Source: Billgrantia pellis (GTDB lineage: Bacteria > Pseudomonadota > Gammaproteobacteria > Pseudomonadales > Halomonadaceae). From it: 64,000 nt of DNA. Below the pieces are notes generated by a model. It was given only the letters and a program-made list of their open reading frames with translations. It made no database searches and had not been told where the DNA came from. The first letter of the stretch is position 1. The number at the start of each line of letters is the position of its first letter. The translations under genes and the position numbers were made by a program. Positions 47,617-56,628 of this stretch are shown piece after piece. The stretch lies in contig NZ_VTPY01000003.1 in the NCBI RefSeq assembly GCF_008297955.1, positions 62,001-126,000 on the forward strand. Reading direction: 5' to 3'.

Positions 47617-47795
47617 GACACAGTCTCCAGAACGATGAAGGCCACGCCGAATCAGCGTGGCCTACGTTGAACCGCGGCTTGCCGGCGACCGCTAACCGTA
47701 CCGACCGTCCTAGCGCCCTCTCCGCGCGATACTCAGGGCTAGGCCCGTTCCCGACGGGCCCTTCGCACTTTCCACATCCTTGTGGGTCGCTAGGC

Positions 47796-47883
47796 GAATC
47801 CCGAGTAAGGCAGCGGAGTTTAGCAGCGCTAAATGAGCAAGCCGACTCGGGATTCAACGACGTATGAGCGAGCGCAGGAAGGG
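47796..47883 (-). repeat. Two-stem repeat element, copy A (downstream of efp)
   Basis: An outer 11-bp stem GAATCCCGAGT (47796-47806) with ACTCGGGATTC (47845-47855) encloses an inner stem TTTAGC/GCTAAA (47819-47833). The conserved core GCGGAGTTTA ... TAAATGAGCA and the flank GAGCGCAGgAAGG (47869-47882) are shared with copy B at 60230. On the minus strand the element begins about 8 bases past the efp stop. Outer-stem and inner-loop sequences differ from copy B while pairing is kept. Confidence 0.75.
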
Positions 47884-47890
47884 CCGCACC

Positions 47891-48457
47891 TCAAGCGCGG
47901 GAGACATATTCGCCGGAGCGCGTATCGACTTTCAGCACTTCCCCCTGGTTGATGAACAGCGGCACCCGCACCACGGCGCCGGAAGAGAGCGTGGCCGGCT
48001 TGGAACCGCCCTGGGCGGTGTCGCCCTTGAGGCCCGGGTCGGTCTCGACCACTTCCAGCTCGATGAAGTTGGGTGGCGTCACGCTGATGGCGTTGTCGTT
48101 CCACAGGGTCACGGTGTAGACCACCTGCTCCTTGAGCCACTTGATGGTATCGCCCAGCGCCTTCTTCTCCACCGCGTACTGCTCGAAGGAGCCGTCGGTC
48201 TTCATGAAGTGCCACATGTCGCCGTCGGTGTAGAGGTACTCCATCTCGAGGTCTACCACGTCGGCGCCCTCCAGGGATTCGCCCGACTTGAAGGTACGCT
48301 CCCACACGCGACCGGTGATCAGGTTGCGCAGCTTCACTCGGTTGAATGCCTGGCCCTTGCCCGGCTTGACGAATTCGTTCTCGACGATCGCGCAGGGATC
48401 ACCGTCCAGCATCACCTTCAGACCGCCCTTGAATTCGTTGGTAGAATAACTAGCCAT
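47891..48457 (-). CDS. efp: Translation elongation factor P
   Basis: EF-P relieves ribosome stalling at proline runs. The 188-residue length equals E. coli EF-P. The modification site is K34 in [20 protein letters not shown], matching beta-lysylation by EpmA/EpmB. KOW and two OB domains are complete. ATG 48457 is within a much longer open frame whose N-terminal part is only the antisense of epmB. It is followed by repeat element A and epmA, and is divergent from epmB with a 102-bp spacer. Confidence 0.98.
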   Translation of the reverse strand: MASYSTNEFKGGLKVMLDGDPCAIVENEFVKPGKGQAFNRVKLRNLITGRVWERTFKSGESLEGADVVDLEMEYLYTDGDMWHFMKTDGSFEQYAVEKKALGDTIKWLKEQVVYTVTLWNDNAISVTPPNFIELEVVETDPGLKGDTAQGGSKPATLSSGAVVRVPLFINQGEVLKVDTRSGEYVSRA

Positions 48458-48559
48458 GTTGCCTCTCGAATGATCGGGCGCGCCGCAGCAGGCTCCGGCG
48501 CGCAAGAAACCGAATCGACGAGGAGTCGAGCCCTCGCCCCTTTGTGACTGGTGTGCCGC

Positions 48560-49606
48560 ATGATAACCCGAAGCTCCGCCCTTTTGCAGAGACCGGAATC
48601 GCCAAGCGCTGACGTGACGCCTTTGTCGCTGCCGAGCGCCTGGCAGACCCAGCTGTCGCAGGCGATCCGCGACCCGCGTGAGCTGTGCCGACGCCTTGGC
48701 CTGGATGATTCGTGGCTGCCCGGCGCCGAGGCGGGTCATGCCCTGTTCGAGGTGCGGGTGCCCGAGGCCTTCCTGGCCCGCATGCACGACGGCGATCCGC
48801 ATGATCCGCTGCTGCGCCAGGTGCTGCCGTTGTCGGCCGAGGGGGAGAGCGTCCCCGGGTACGTCACCGACCCCTTGGCCGAGGCCGAGCATACGCCGGG
48901 GCCGGGACTGATCCACAAGTACGCCGGCCGCGTGCTGTTGATTGCGAGCCCCGCCTGCGCAGTGAACTGCCGTTACTGCTTCCGTCGCCACTTCCCCTAT
49001 GGTGACAACAGCCCCTCGCGGGCCCAGTGGGAGCGCTCCCTCGACACGCTGAGGCAGGACACCTCGATCCACGAGGCGATCCTCTCCGGTGGCGACCCGC
49101 TGGCCGCCAGCGACCGCCAGCTCGCCTGGCTCGTCGAGCGCCTCGAGGCGATACCCCATCTCAAGCGCCTGCGCCTGCATACCCGTTTGCCGGTGGTGAT
49201 CCCCGACCGGGTCGACGACGCCCTGCTCGGCTGGCTTGGTGCCACGCGGTTGCAGAAGGTGATGGTATTGCACATCAACCACACTCAGGAGATCGACCAA
49301 GCGGTGGTCAAGGCCTGTGAACGGCTAAAGGGTGCAGGGGTGACGCTGCTCAACCAAAGCGTGCTGCTGCGCGGCATCAACGATTCGGTGGAGGCGTTGG
49401 CTCAACTCTCCGAGCGGCTGTTCGAGTCCGGCGTGCTGCCCTACTACCTGCATGTGCTCGACCCGGTGGCGGGCGCGGCTCACTACGACGTACCCGACGA
49501 AGAGGCCCGCGAACTGGTCGCGGGTCTCAGAGAGGTGCTGCCGGGCTTCTTGCTGCCGCGCCTGGTGCGGGAGATCCCGGGCGAAGCGAGCAAGACGCCG
49601 CTATAG
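48560..49606 (+). CDS. epmB: EF-P (R)-beta-lysine 2,3-aminomutase EpmB
   Basis: Radical SAM enzyme that turns L-lysine to (R)-beta-lysine for EF-P. The 348 residues have the 4Fe-4S motif [18 protein letters not shown] (CxxxCxxC), [17 protein letters not shown], and the PLP-lysine region [16 protein letters not shown]. The C-terminus ends [15 protein letters not shown], as in YjeK. ATG 48560 is used; an upstream GTG at 48551 is possible. Divergent from efp. Confidence 0.97.
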   Translation: MITRSSALLQRPESPSADVTPLSLPSAWQTQLSQAIRDPRELCRRLGLDDSWLPGAEAGHALFEVRVPEAFLARMHDGDPHDPLLRQVLPLSAEGESVPGYVTDPLAEAEHTPGPGLIHKYAGRVLLIASPACAVNCRYCFRRHFPYGDNSPSRAQWERSLDTLRQDTSIHEAILSGGDPLAASDRQLAWLVERLEAIPHLKRLRLHTRLPVVIPDRVDDALLGWLGATRLQKVMVLHINHTQEIDQAVVKACERLKGAGVTLLNQSVLLRGINDSVEALAQLSERLFESGVLPYYLHVLDPVAGAAHYDVPDEEARELVAGLREVLPGFLLPRLVREIPGEASKTPL

Positions 49607-49652
49607 CCATATGTCGCGCTCGCTCCATGTGGCCGCTCGTTTCAAGCGTACG

Positions 49653-50777
49653 TCAGCGCGCCACCGCCGTGTCATGCGCGCGCCTGGCCAGCCGACGGCC
49701 GGCCAAGCCGAGGCACGCCCGCACCAGCGGCATCAGCAGCCACAGCAGCGGGGCGAGCAACCAGCGATGGACAAGACGGACGAAGACAAGCACCGGCAAC
49801 AACACGATCAGCCATAGAAGGAACTGGCCCAACCAGGTAGGCCAGCCGAGCCACTCCGCGAGCGTGGCACCGAGCGCACTGATCAAGCTAGGGTGGCGAA
49901 CCAGCACATAAGCAGTGCCAGCCACCGCAGCCACCTTGGCCATGCGCGGCAGCGCGGCGAAGCCTCCGCCGCCGGCGACCACGCCCTGCCGCATTCCTGA
50001 CCGAGCACCTTGAGCCTCGAGACTGCCCACTCGCGCACCACGCGTCGCCCGCCCGGCCTTAAGCACTTTGACGGTACTGGCCATCACCAGCAGATCGAGA
50101 CCCGCCCAGCCCAGGTCGCTTGCGTCAATTGTTTCACCGCGGCGCCACTGGCCCTCGAGGTCGCGTAGACCCCGAGTGAAGAAATCCCCCACTCCCGCCA
50201 CCAGGCGCTCGCCCTGCAGCCACTCCACGCGCCCCTCGTTACTGACCACGAACTGGTTGAGCAGCCCGTACCCATGCGTCTCCAGCAGCGCAATGCCCAT
50301 CTGGCCGCGTCGATAAGGCGTCAATTCCACTATTTCAGGTTCTGCGTCCGCCTCATCGTCCCACCAACCACTGGCTTGCCGGTAACGTTCGCCAAGCCAG
50401 TGCCGTGCTCGCAGAGTGGCAACATCATGATCGCGGAAGTAGCTCACTGGCAGTACCGCATCCGCCCCGTAGCGCACCAGTACCTTCTGGAACGCCGGAG
50501 ACAAGCCATAATCGAGCAACGTGCTCCGCGCGATGTCGCCGTGGCGTATCATCGACAGGGAAGCGCTCATCCACAGCGCCTGATCCGAGGCGAAGCCGAG
50601 AAACAGCGCACTGATCTCTGGCGGCTCCTCGCGCAGCATCGGTGCCAGCTCGGGCAGCGTGCGTTGTGCCTCCAAGCGCACTAGCCTGGCCTCGTATGGC
50701 TCGTGAGACGCCGCTGCGGATACGACGCCGGCAACCAGCACGGCGACCAGCACCATTGCCCTCCAAGGCCGCATCAT
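49653..50777 (-). CDS. Membrane protein of unknown function
   Basis: No family is recognised. The 374-residue product has a signal peptide or N-terminal anchor (about 5-24, ending SAAASHE), a hydrophilic exported region of about 220 residues (with YRRGQMGIALLETHGYGLLN), a Gly-rich stretch around 255-270, and two or three C-terminal hydrophobic helices (WLGQFLLWLIVLLPVLVFVR, then LLAPLLWLLMPLVRACLG). It ends in a basic tail. GGAGGAGGGG precedes the ATG. It lies 27 bases before leuA in the same-strand order leuA then this gene would not hold: it is upstream-distal, transcribed after leuA on the minus strand, so a shared transcript is possible. Confidence 0.7.
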   Translation of the reverse strand: MMRPWRAMVLVAVLVAGVVSAAASHEPYEARLVRLEAQRTLPELAPMLREEPPEISALFLGFASDQALWMSASLSMIRHGDIARSTLLDYGLSPAFQKVLVRYGADAVLPVSYFRDHDVATLRARHWLGERYRQASGWWDDEADAEPEIVELTPYRRGQMGIALLETHGYGLLNQFVVSNEGRVEWLQGERLVAGVGDFFTRGLRDLEGQWRRGETIDASDLGWAGLDLLVMASTVKVLKAGRATRGARVGSLEAQGARSGMRQGVVAGGGGFAALPRMAKVAAVAGTAYVLVRHPSLISALGATLAEWLGWPTWLGQFLLWLIVLLPVLVFVRLVHRWLLAPLLWLLMPLVRACLGLAGRRLARRAHDTAVAR

Positions 50778-50804
50778 CGCCCCTCCTCCCCACCACCAGC
50801 GTGC

Positions 50805-52511
50805 TTATCCCAAACTTTCGGCAGTTACATTGGCCGCCACCGGCTGGGTGGAGACGTGGCGGTTGATGGCGCTCATCACCGCCTTCATCGAGGCGCTGGT
50901 AATGCTCTCGTCGGTACCCACGCCGAATACCGCCTTGCCATCGATACGTACCTCCACGTAGGCGATCGCCTCGGCATCGGCGCCCTGGCCGCGGGAGTGC
51001 TCGTGATAATCGATGATTTCCACGTCGTGGCCGGCCGATGCCAGGGCCTTGATGAAGGCCGCCAGAGGTCCGTTGCCTTCACCGTGTATCGTGCGTCGTT
51101 CGCCACGCTCCTCGATCGCGGCCTCCAGGCTCACCTTGGGGCTGTCGGGGTCGGAGGAGAGACGATGATTGATCATGGCATAGGGTGAGGTGCGCGTCAG
51201 GTACTCGTCGGCGAAGGCCTGGTAAATCATTTGCGAGGTGATCTCCTTGCCGGTACGGTCGGCCACCTCCTGCACCACCTGGCTGAACTCGATCGAGAGC
51301 CGGCGCGGCAGCTCGATGCCGTGCTCCTGTTCGAGCAGATAGGAGACCCCGCCCTTGCCCGACTGGCTGTTGACACGAATCACCGCCTCGTAGCTACGCC
51401 CCACGTCCAGCGGATCGATGGGCAGGTAAGGAACTTCCCACATGGCGTCCGGATGGGCGCGACGCTCGGCCATGCCCTTCTTGATCGCATCCTGGTGGGA
51501 GCCGGAAAAGGCGGTGAAGACCAGATCGCCGACGTAGGGATGACGCGGGTGTACCGGCAGCTGGTTACAGTACTCCACCTCACGCATGATCGGCGTGATG
51601 TTGGAGAAGTCGAGCCCCGGATGCACGCCCTGGGTGTAGAGATTCATGGCGAGGGTGACGATGTCGACGTTGCCGGTACGCTCGCCGTTACCGAACAGAG
51701 TGCCCTCGACACGGTCGGCGCCGGCCATCACGGTGAGCTCGGCTGCCGCCACGCCAGTGCCGCGGTCGTTGTGGGGATGCACGCTGACGATCAGACGATC
51801 GCGATGCTTCACGTTGCGACAGAACCACTCGACCTGGTCGGCGTAGTTGTTGGGCGTGGCCGCCTCCACCGTAGCCGGCAGGTTGACGATCATCGGTTTC
51901 TCGGTCGTGGCGCCGTAGGCTTCCATCACCGCCTCGACCACCTCCTTGGCGAAGTCCATCTCGGTGGTGGTGAAGAGTTCCGGCGAGTACTGGAAGGTCC
52001 AGTGGGTTTCCGGCGCCGCCTCCATCAGCTCGCGAATCTGGGCAGTGGCGTCCACGGCGATGCCGATGCACTCCTCCTTGCTGACATTGAACACCACGCG
52101 GCGAAACACCGGATCAGTGGCGTTGTAGACGTGAACGATGGCGTTCTTCACGCCTTTCAGCGCTTCGAAGGTGCGCTCGATCAGGTGCGGTCGCGCCTGG
52201 GTCAGCACCTGGATGGTAACGTCGTCCGGCACCTTGTTCTGCTCGATCAGCGCGCGCACGAAGTCGAAGTCGGTCTGCGACGCCGAGGGAAAGCCGACCT
52301 CGATCTCCTTGAAACCGATCTTCACCAGCAGATCGAAGAAGCGCTGCTTGCGCTCCTGGTCCATGGGGTCGATCAGCGCCTGGTTGCCGTCGCGCAGGTC
52401 GACACTGCACCACTGCGGCGGCGACTCGATGCGGCGATTCGGCCACTGGCGGTCGGGCAGATCGACGGCAACGAAGGGGCGGTACTTGGCGGCGGGGTTG
52501 TCGAGCATCAT
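50805..52511 (-). CDS. leuA: 2-isopropylmalate synthase
   Basis: First step of leucine synthesis: acetyl-CoA plus 2-oxoisovalerate. The 568 residues belong to the longer LeuA class. The metal- and substrate-binding segments [20 protein letters not shown] and [20 protein letters not shown] are complete, followed by the linker and C-terminal leucine-sensing domain ([20 protein letters not shown], ending TAESLG). ATG 52511 or the adjacent 52508 fit the family start [12 protein letters not shown]. It is controlled by an attenuator and leader peptide immediately upstream. Confidence 0.97.
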   Translation of the reverse strand: MMLDNPAAKYRPFVAVDLPDRQWPNRRIESPPQWCSVDLRDGNQALIDPMDQERKQRFFDLLVKIGFKEIEVGFPSASQTDFDFVRALIEQNKVPDDVTIQVLTQARPHLIERTFEALKGVKNAIVHVYNATDPVFRRVVFNVSKEECIGIAVDATAQIRELMEAAPETHWTFQYSPELFTTTEMDFAKEVVEAVMEAYGATTEKPMIVNLPATVEAATPNNYADQVEWFCRNVKHRDRLIVSVHPHNDRGTGVAAAELTVMAGADRVEGTLFGNGERTGNVDIVTLAMNLYTQGVHPGLDFSNITPIMREVEYCNQLPVHPRHPYVGDLVFTAFSGSHQDAIKKGMAERRAHPDAMWEVPYLPIDPLDVGRSYEAVIRVNSQSGKGGVSYLLEQEHGIELPRRLSIEFSQVVQEVADRTGKEITSQMIYQAFADEYLTRTSPYAMINHRLSSDPDSPKVSLEAAIEERGERRTIHGEGNGPLAAFIKALASAGHDVEIIDYHEHSRGQGADAEAIAYVEVRIDGKAVFGVGTDESITSASMKAVMSAINRHVSTQPVAANVTAESLG

Positions 52512-52570
52512 GGGGGCGGTCTCCCTGGTCTGGTGGCTCTGGTTCGGACAGGTGGCGTTCAGAAACGACG

Positions 52571-52602
52571 ACGCCCCGGCTGCATGAAGCATACCGGGGC
52601 GT
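52571..52602 (-). terminator. leuA attenuator (terminator hairpin)
   Basis: ACGCCCCGG (52571-52579) pairs with CCGGGGCGT (52594-52602), with three more pairs TGC/GCA in the loop. On the minus strand it is followed by CGTCGTTTCTG, a modest T stretch. It lies about 60 bases before leuA and 150 bases after the leader-peptide stop, as expected of a leucine attenuator. Confidence 0.8.
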
Positions 52603-52744
52603 TCTGGTACATCGTGAGATGAACCACTCGATCGGCTATGGTCGGGCAGGCACGGCAATCACGATGGGCGGTAATAGGGAAGGAAGACATTTCGGCACCT
52701 CAACAACTGACCTGGACGAAAAACGCGACACACGAAGGTATCGA

Positions 52745-52764
52745 CCGGCACGCTCAAAGGCCGG
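52745..52764 (-). promoter_or_regulatory. Pause-type hairpin over the leader peptide stop
   Basis: CCGGC (52745-52749) and GCCGG (52760-52764) pair around a 10-base loop that includes the stop codon of the leader peptide. This position matches the pause hairpin that synchronises ribosome and polymerase in attenuation. Confidence 0.5.
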
Positions 52765-52810
52765 CTAGTAGTCGTAGGTCTAGGTCGAAGTGACGAAACG
52801 ATGTCTTCAT
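52754..52810 (-). CDS. leuL: leu operon leader peptide
   Basis: An 18-codon frame reads MKTSFRHFDLDLRLLAGL then TGA. Five of the 18 residues are leucine, and four of them use CTA (DLDLRLL), a codon scarce in this GC-rich genome; the fifth is CTT. The E. coli leu leader likewise relies on consecutive CTA codons. When charged Leu-tRNA is low the ribosome would stall on this run and prevent the downstream terminator. The promoter lies directly upstream, and an in-frame GTG two codons earlier is an alternative start. Confidence 0.85.
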   Translation of the reverse strand: MKTSFRHFDLDLRLLAGL

Positions 52811-52817
52811 GGTCACA

Positions 52818-52846
52818 AGAAAATCAGCTTGGGGCGTCCCTGTCAA
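52818..52846 (-). promoter_or_regulatory. Promoter of leuL-leuA
   Basis: The minus strand has a perfect -35 TTGACA (52846-52841), 17 bases, then TTTTCT (52823-52818), a weak -10. The predicted start of transcription falls at or within a few bases of the leader ATG at 52810, so the leader message may have little or no 5' untranslated region. Confidence 0.65.
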
Positions 52847-52861
52847 GCAAACGACCGCACG

Positions 52862-53194
52862 CTACTCCGACTCGGCGCGACGCCACCACTCCAGCAGAGC
52901 CATGGGAACCGCCTCCTCGATCGCGCGTAGCTGCCATATTTCGCGACCGCTGTCATCCTCTACGCTCAGTTGCAACCGCCGCCAGTCGGCCCCCTCAGGC
53001 TCCGCGTCGCCGCGGCAGCTCTCGACGGTAAGCTCCAGCAACCGCTGCAGCTCGGCGCGCTGCGCTTCGCTGAAACGGGAGCAGTCGAGACGACGCGGAC
53101 GCGCCAATCCCGGAAAATGCGCCAGACCGCCTTCACGCTTGAGCCGCAGCACGCTGGCCGAGGTCAGCCTGGGAGGATGCGACACGCCGCTCAT
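52862..53194 (-). CDS. Emfourin-like inhibitor of the adjacent M4 protease
   Basis: Small protein of 110 residues that fits the emfourin pattern: VLRLKREGGLAHFPGLARPR, then LDCSRFSEAQRAELQRLLEL and RLQLSVEDDSGREIWQLRAI. Emfourin in Serratia binds and inhibits protealysin and is encoded next to it. Here ATG 53194 overlaps the protease stop as ATGA, so protease and inhibitor are co-translated. There is no signal peptide, consistent with an intracellular inhibitor. Identification rests on this pattern and the context. Confidence 0.8.
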   Translation of the reverse strand: MSGVSHPPRLTSASVLRLKREGGLAHFPGLARPRRLDCSRFSEAQRAELQRLLELTVESCRGDAEPEGADWRRLQLSVEDDSGREIWQLRAIEEAVPMALLEWWRRAESE

Positions 53195-54228
53195 GGAAGA
53201 ACCCCTACCCCTCGCCACGCCTCGCGTACCGCCTCGGCCTGCCGGCTCGACGATCCGAAGCGCCGCACGGCGTTATCAAGGGTCAGCTCGGCGAAAGGAA
53301 CGAATTCACAATCACTGGCCAGTCGAGAGTCGATCAGGGTGTCGTACCAGATCGGCCCTACGCTCTCCCAGGCATACCCGCCCAGCGCCACGGCGGCAAG
53401 CTGATAGGCGCGGTTGGGAATCCCCGAATTGATATGGACACCGCCATGGTCGTCCTGCGTCTCGACGAAATCGTCCATATGACCCGGCTGCGGATCACGA
53501 CCAAGCAGTGGATCGTCGTAAGCATTGCCAGGCTCTGCCATGGAGCGCAGCGCACGTCCTTTGACGCGATCGGTAAAAAGTCCTGCACCGATCAACCAGT
53601 CGGCCTCCGCCGCGCGTTGACGGTCGCGGTACTGCTTGGCCAGGCTGCCGAACACATCCGCCAGCGACTCGTTCAACGCACCGGACTGGTGGGAGTAGAC
53701 AAGCGCTCCTTCGTACGCGATCACCCCATGGGAGAGCTCATGGGCAATGACGTCCACGGCGATGGTGAAGCGGTTGAACAGCTCGCCGTCGCCGTCGCCG
53801 AAGACCATCTGTCGACCGTCCCAGAAAGCGTTCTCATAGTTCTCGCCATAATGCACCGTGGCCACTAGCGCCATGCCACGATCATCGAGAGAGTGGCGTT
53901 GGAACACTTCCCAGAAGAGGCGATAGGTATCGCCCAGTCCATGGTAAGCCTCGTCGACAGCCGGATCGCCGCTATCCGCACTGCCCTCGGCCCGAACCAG
54001 TTCGCCCGGCAAGGTGCGCAACTGCTGCGCATCGTGCACGTAGCGAGCCGGCCGGCCGCGCACGGTACTGCCCGGCGGTAGCGTCGACACTGCGGCACGT
54101 GCCCGAAAGTGGGTGTCTTCATACAGCGTCCGACGCGCGCTTTCGCGCAGCCGAGGCGAGGCGGAGCCGGCGATGCGTTCGAGCAGGTAGGGGGGCAGAA
54201 AAGTCTGGGGGCCGGCAACGCAGGTCAT
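53191..54228 (-). CDS. Protealysin-like M4 metalloprotease
   Basis: Thermolysin-family zinc protease of 345 residues. A short propeptide of the protealysin type carries the LPPYLLERIA motif (about 11-20) in place of the long FTP propeptide and signal of secreted enzymes. Catalytic motifs are VIAHELSHGVIAYEG (HExxH), GALNESLADVFG (third ligand Glu) and DDHGGVHINSGIPNRAYQLA (transition-state His). No classical signal peptide is present, as in Serratia protealysin. ATG 54228 has GGGAG upstream. It is paired by ATGA overlap with the emfourin-like gene. Confidence 0.93.
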   Translation of the reverse strand: MTCVAGPQTFLPPYLLERIAGSASPRLRESARRTLYEDTHFRARAAVSTLPPGSTVRGRPARYVHDAQQLRTLPGELVRAEGSADSGDPAVDEAYHGLGDTYRLFWEVFQRHSLDDRGMALVATVHYGENYENAFWDGRQMVFGDGDGELFNRFTIAVDVIAHELSHGVIAYEGALVYSHQSGALNESLADVFGSLAKQYRDRQRAAEADWLIGAGLFTDRVKGRALRSMAEPGNAYDDPLLGRDPQPGHMDDFVETQDDHGGVHINSGIPNRAYQLAAVALGGYAWESVGPIWYDTLIDSRLASDCEFVPFAELTLDNAVRRFGSSSRQAEAVREAWRGVGVLP

Positions 54229-54311
54229 CTTCGTCTCCCTTCGATTCAACGGACCCGCCCGTCGAGTCCGGCTGTTATTCCGTCAGGCTCGTCTCGCAGC
54301 GGAAGGTTCCC

Positions 54312-55145
54312 TCAATCGCCCCGTCTCTCCAGCAGCGCCTCCATGCGGGTCAACTGGTCGCGCAGCTGGCGCACGTCCTGACGCAGGCCATGCAATTCGG
54401 CGGCCTCTCCCTCCCCGCTATCCAGCTGCGCCTGGATGCTCTCCTTCTGCATCACGTCGAGTACGATGCCGATCATCATATTGAGAAAGATAAACGCATT
54501 GAGAAAGATGAAAGTGAGGAAGTAGATCCAGGCGTAGGGGTAGTGTTCCATGGTCGGATAGAGCACGGCGGTGGCCCAGCTCTCGAAGGTGGCGACCTGA
54601 AACAGCGTCAACATGGCCAGCGAGATGTTGCCCCACAGCTTCTCGTCGACGTTAGCGAACAGGAAACTGCCGATGGCGCCGTAGATATAGAAGATGATGA
54701 ACATCAGCAGTGCCACGTAGCCCATCCGAGGGATCGACTTGAATAACGCCGCGATCAGCATGCGCAGCTCGGGAATCATCGATACCAGGCGCAGCACGCG
54801 GAAGATGCGCAGCAGCCGTGCCAGCAGCACCATCTCCGAGTCGTCCAGGGGAATCAGGCTGGCGGTGACGATGAGAAAGTCGAAGACGTTCCAGCCGCGC
54901 TTGAAGAAATCGCGCAGGCGTTGCTCCGCCGCCATCCGGATCAGTATCTCTATCAGAAAGAAGATAGTCACCGCCGTGTCGAGCAGTAACAGCCACTCCT
55001 GGAAAGGGCTGATCTCCTCCTCGTAGGTCTTGGCGCCGATCAGCAGGGCCGAGACGATGATGATAGCAATCACCGTCAGCTCGAAGCCCTTGTGTGCACG
55101 CAGCCGCTCAAAGCGGTCGCGCCAAGTCTCAAAAGTCGCACTCAT
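54312..55145 (-). CDS. Bacterial voltage-gated sodium channel (NaChBac/BacNav family)
   Basis: Six-helix single-domain channel of 277 residues. S4 has gating arginines in LARLLRIFRVLRLVSMIPEL. The pore and filter LTLFQVATFESWATAVLYPT contain the selectivity Glu at 188 (TFESW here, TLESW in NaChBac and NavAb). S6 reads IFLNAFIFLNMMIGIVLDVM. A C-terminal coiled coil (LHGLRQDVRQLRDQLTRMEA) assembles the tetramer. ATG 55145 is used because it gives the family length. Such channels occur in marine and alkaliphilic bacteria and support Na+-dependent motility, pH balance or chemotaxis. Confidence 0.93.
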   Translation of the reverse strand: MSATFETWRDRFERLRAHKGFELTVIAIIIVSALLIGAKTYEEEISPFQEWLLLLDTAVTIFFLIEILIRMAAEQRLRDFFKRGWNVFDFLIVTASLIPLDDSEMVLLARLLRIFRVLRLVSMIPELRMLIAALFKSIPRMGYVALLMFIIFYIYGAIGSFLFANVDEKLWGNISLAMLTLFQVATFESWATAVLYPTMEHYPYAWIYFLTFIFLNAFIFLNMMIGIVLDVMQKESIQAQLDSGEGEAAELHGLRQDVRQLRDQLTRMEALLERRGD

Positions 55146-55385
55146 GGGTACTCTCGAAAGCACTCTATACAATAAGACGAACCCGCCGGGGTCCTGAGCC
55201 TCATAGACGCCTGGGCGGCGTGATAGTAGCACGCGTGCGAAACGAGGGGGCATACCCAGTGAGGACAGACGCCTCACCTGACGTTACGGCAGCGAAACCT
55301 TTATTAACGCTCCCCACCTTGTCCTGTCTGTCGGGTGCTGCCTAACTTTCAAGTCATCACTCGCCACAGGAAAAGGAGTCCTGCC

Positions 55386-56240
55386 ATGAGCGAACGGAAG
55401 CAGCCGCCTCAGGAACAAGCCCACCAGCCCGGCGCCGAGTACAAGATGGACCCCAAGCCGGAGTATATTCGCTCCAGCTACCGAGGTGTCGACAAGCTGA
55501 AGGACAAGGTGGCGATCATTACCGGCGGCGACAGCGGCATCGGCCGCGCGGTCGCGGTGCATTACGCTCGGGAGGGGGCCGACTGCACTATCGTCCACCT
55601 GGAGGAGGATACCGATGCCCGTGAAACGCAATCCCTGGTCGAGGCTGAGGGTCGGCGTTGCCTGATTCTCAAGGGAGACGTGGGCGATCCGTCGTTCTGC
55701 GACGAGATCGTCGACAAGACCTTGGCGGAGTTCGGCAAGCTCAACATCGTGGTGCATAATTCGGCCGAACAGCATGCCTGGGACGACATCACCGACATCC
55801 CCCCGGACCAGTTGCAGCGCACCTTCCAGACCAATGTCTTCAGTCACTTCTACCTGACCAAAGCGGCCCTGCCCCACATGAGTGAAGGCGACACCTTCAT
55901 TTGCACGTCATCGATCAACGCCTTCAAGGGCAACCCTTCGCTGATTGACTATACCGCCACTAAAGGGGCGATCCAGGGACTGGTGCGGTCACTGGCCAAA
56001 CCGCTGGCCGAAAAGGGAATACGAATCAATGCCGTGGCACCGGGGCCGGTGTGGACACCACTGATCCCGGCGAGCTTTCCCGCCGAGAAGGTGGAATCCT
56101 TCGGCGGTCAGGTGCCGATGGACCGTGCCGGCCAACCCTCCGAAATGGGCCCGGCCTACGTCTACCTGGCCTGCGAGGAGTCTTCCTACATGAGCGGCCA
56201 GACATTGCACCTGAATGGCGGCGTAGTGCTTAACACCTGA
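55386..56240 (+). CDS. Stress-type SDR-family oxidoreductase
   Basis: Short-chain dehydrogenase of 284 residues with the N-terminal extension (PPQEQAHQPGAEYKMDPKPE) seen in YhdG/YghA-like general stress proteins. The cofactor loop is ITGGDSGIGRAVAVHYAREG, and the catalytic Ser, Tyr and Lys are in TSSINAFKGNPSLIDYTATK. The substrate is unknown; homologues are called glucose 1-dehydrogenase-like or UDP/stress proteins. AAAAGGAG lies upstream of the ATG. It is divergent from the sodium channel gene. Confidence 0.9.
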   Translation: MSERKQPPQEQAHQPGAEYKMDPKPEYIRSSYRGVDKLKDKVAIITGGDSGIGRAVAVHYAREGADCTIVHLEEDTDARETQSLVEAEGRRCLILKGDVGDPSFCDEIVDKTLAEFGKLNIVVHNSAEQHAWDDITDIPPDQLQRTFQTNVFSHFYLTKAALPHMSEGDTFICTSSINAFKGNPSLIDYTATKGAIQGLVRSLAKPLAEKGIRINAVAPGPVWTPLIPASFPAEKVESFGGQVPMDRAGQPSEMGPAYVYLACEESSYMSGQTLHLNGGVVLNT

Positions 56241-56258
56241 TGGCGCCAACGGCGACGC

Positions 56259-56290
56259 GCCGCTCGCTACACGCCCGTGAAGCGAGCGGC
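56259..56290. terminator. Hairpin between the SDR gene and TIGR02647 gene
   Basis: GCCGCTCGCT (56259-56268) and AGCGAGCGGC (56281-56290) pair perfectly around a 12-base loop between convergent genes. It may serve both. Confidence 0.6.
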
Positions 56291-56319
56291 GGCGGTCTGC
56301 GCTGGAGAGCGATAACGGC

Positions 56320-56577
56320 TCAGGTGGTCAACGGCACCGGGGCGAGCAGCCCCAGCAATTCCTGGGCATGGTGGGCAGCCTCGCGCCCCAGCGCGGTCAT
56401 GTAGCCGCCGTCCGCCTGGGTCACGAGTCCCTTGGCATGCAGGCGCGCCGTGGCGGCGATCGCCCCCGGCGAGGCGTTGGAGTGCACCTTGATGCCCTCC
56501 TGATTGGTATCGAGGTTGAACAGGCAGAGCACGTTCAGCTCTTCGAGCAAGTCAGCGGTAAATTGCGCTTGGGACAT
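56320..56577 (-). CDS. TIGR02647 family small protein
   Basis: An 85-residue protein matching the conserved family TIGR02647, function unknown. Characteristic are TADLLEELNVLCLFNLDTNQ, EGIKVHSNAS, IAATARLHAKGLVTQADGGY and LGREAAHHAQELL. The winged-helix-like pattern suggests nucleic-acid binding. A strong ribosome-binding site (GGAGGTCGCC) precedes the ATG. It lies 51 bases after the serB stop, in the direction of serB. Confidence 0.88.
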   Translation of the reverse strand: MSQAQFTADLLEELNVLCLFNLDTNQEGIKVHSNASPGAIAATARLHAKGLVTQADGGYMTALGREAAHHAQELLGLLAPVPLTT

Positions 56578-56628
56578 GGCGACCTCCGATACGATGGCGT
56601 CCTTCGAAGGTAAGCCAGTTCACCTTTC

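Noticed and set aside
48458-49300. N-terminal extension of the efp open frame
   Set aside because: It is only the antisense of epmB; EF-P is 188 residues and starts at 48457.
51231-52622. 463-codon plus-strand frame opposite leuA
   Set aside because: Antisense shadow of leuA and its leader.
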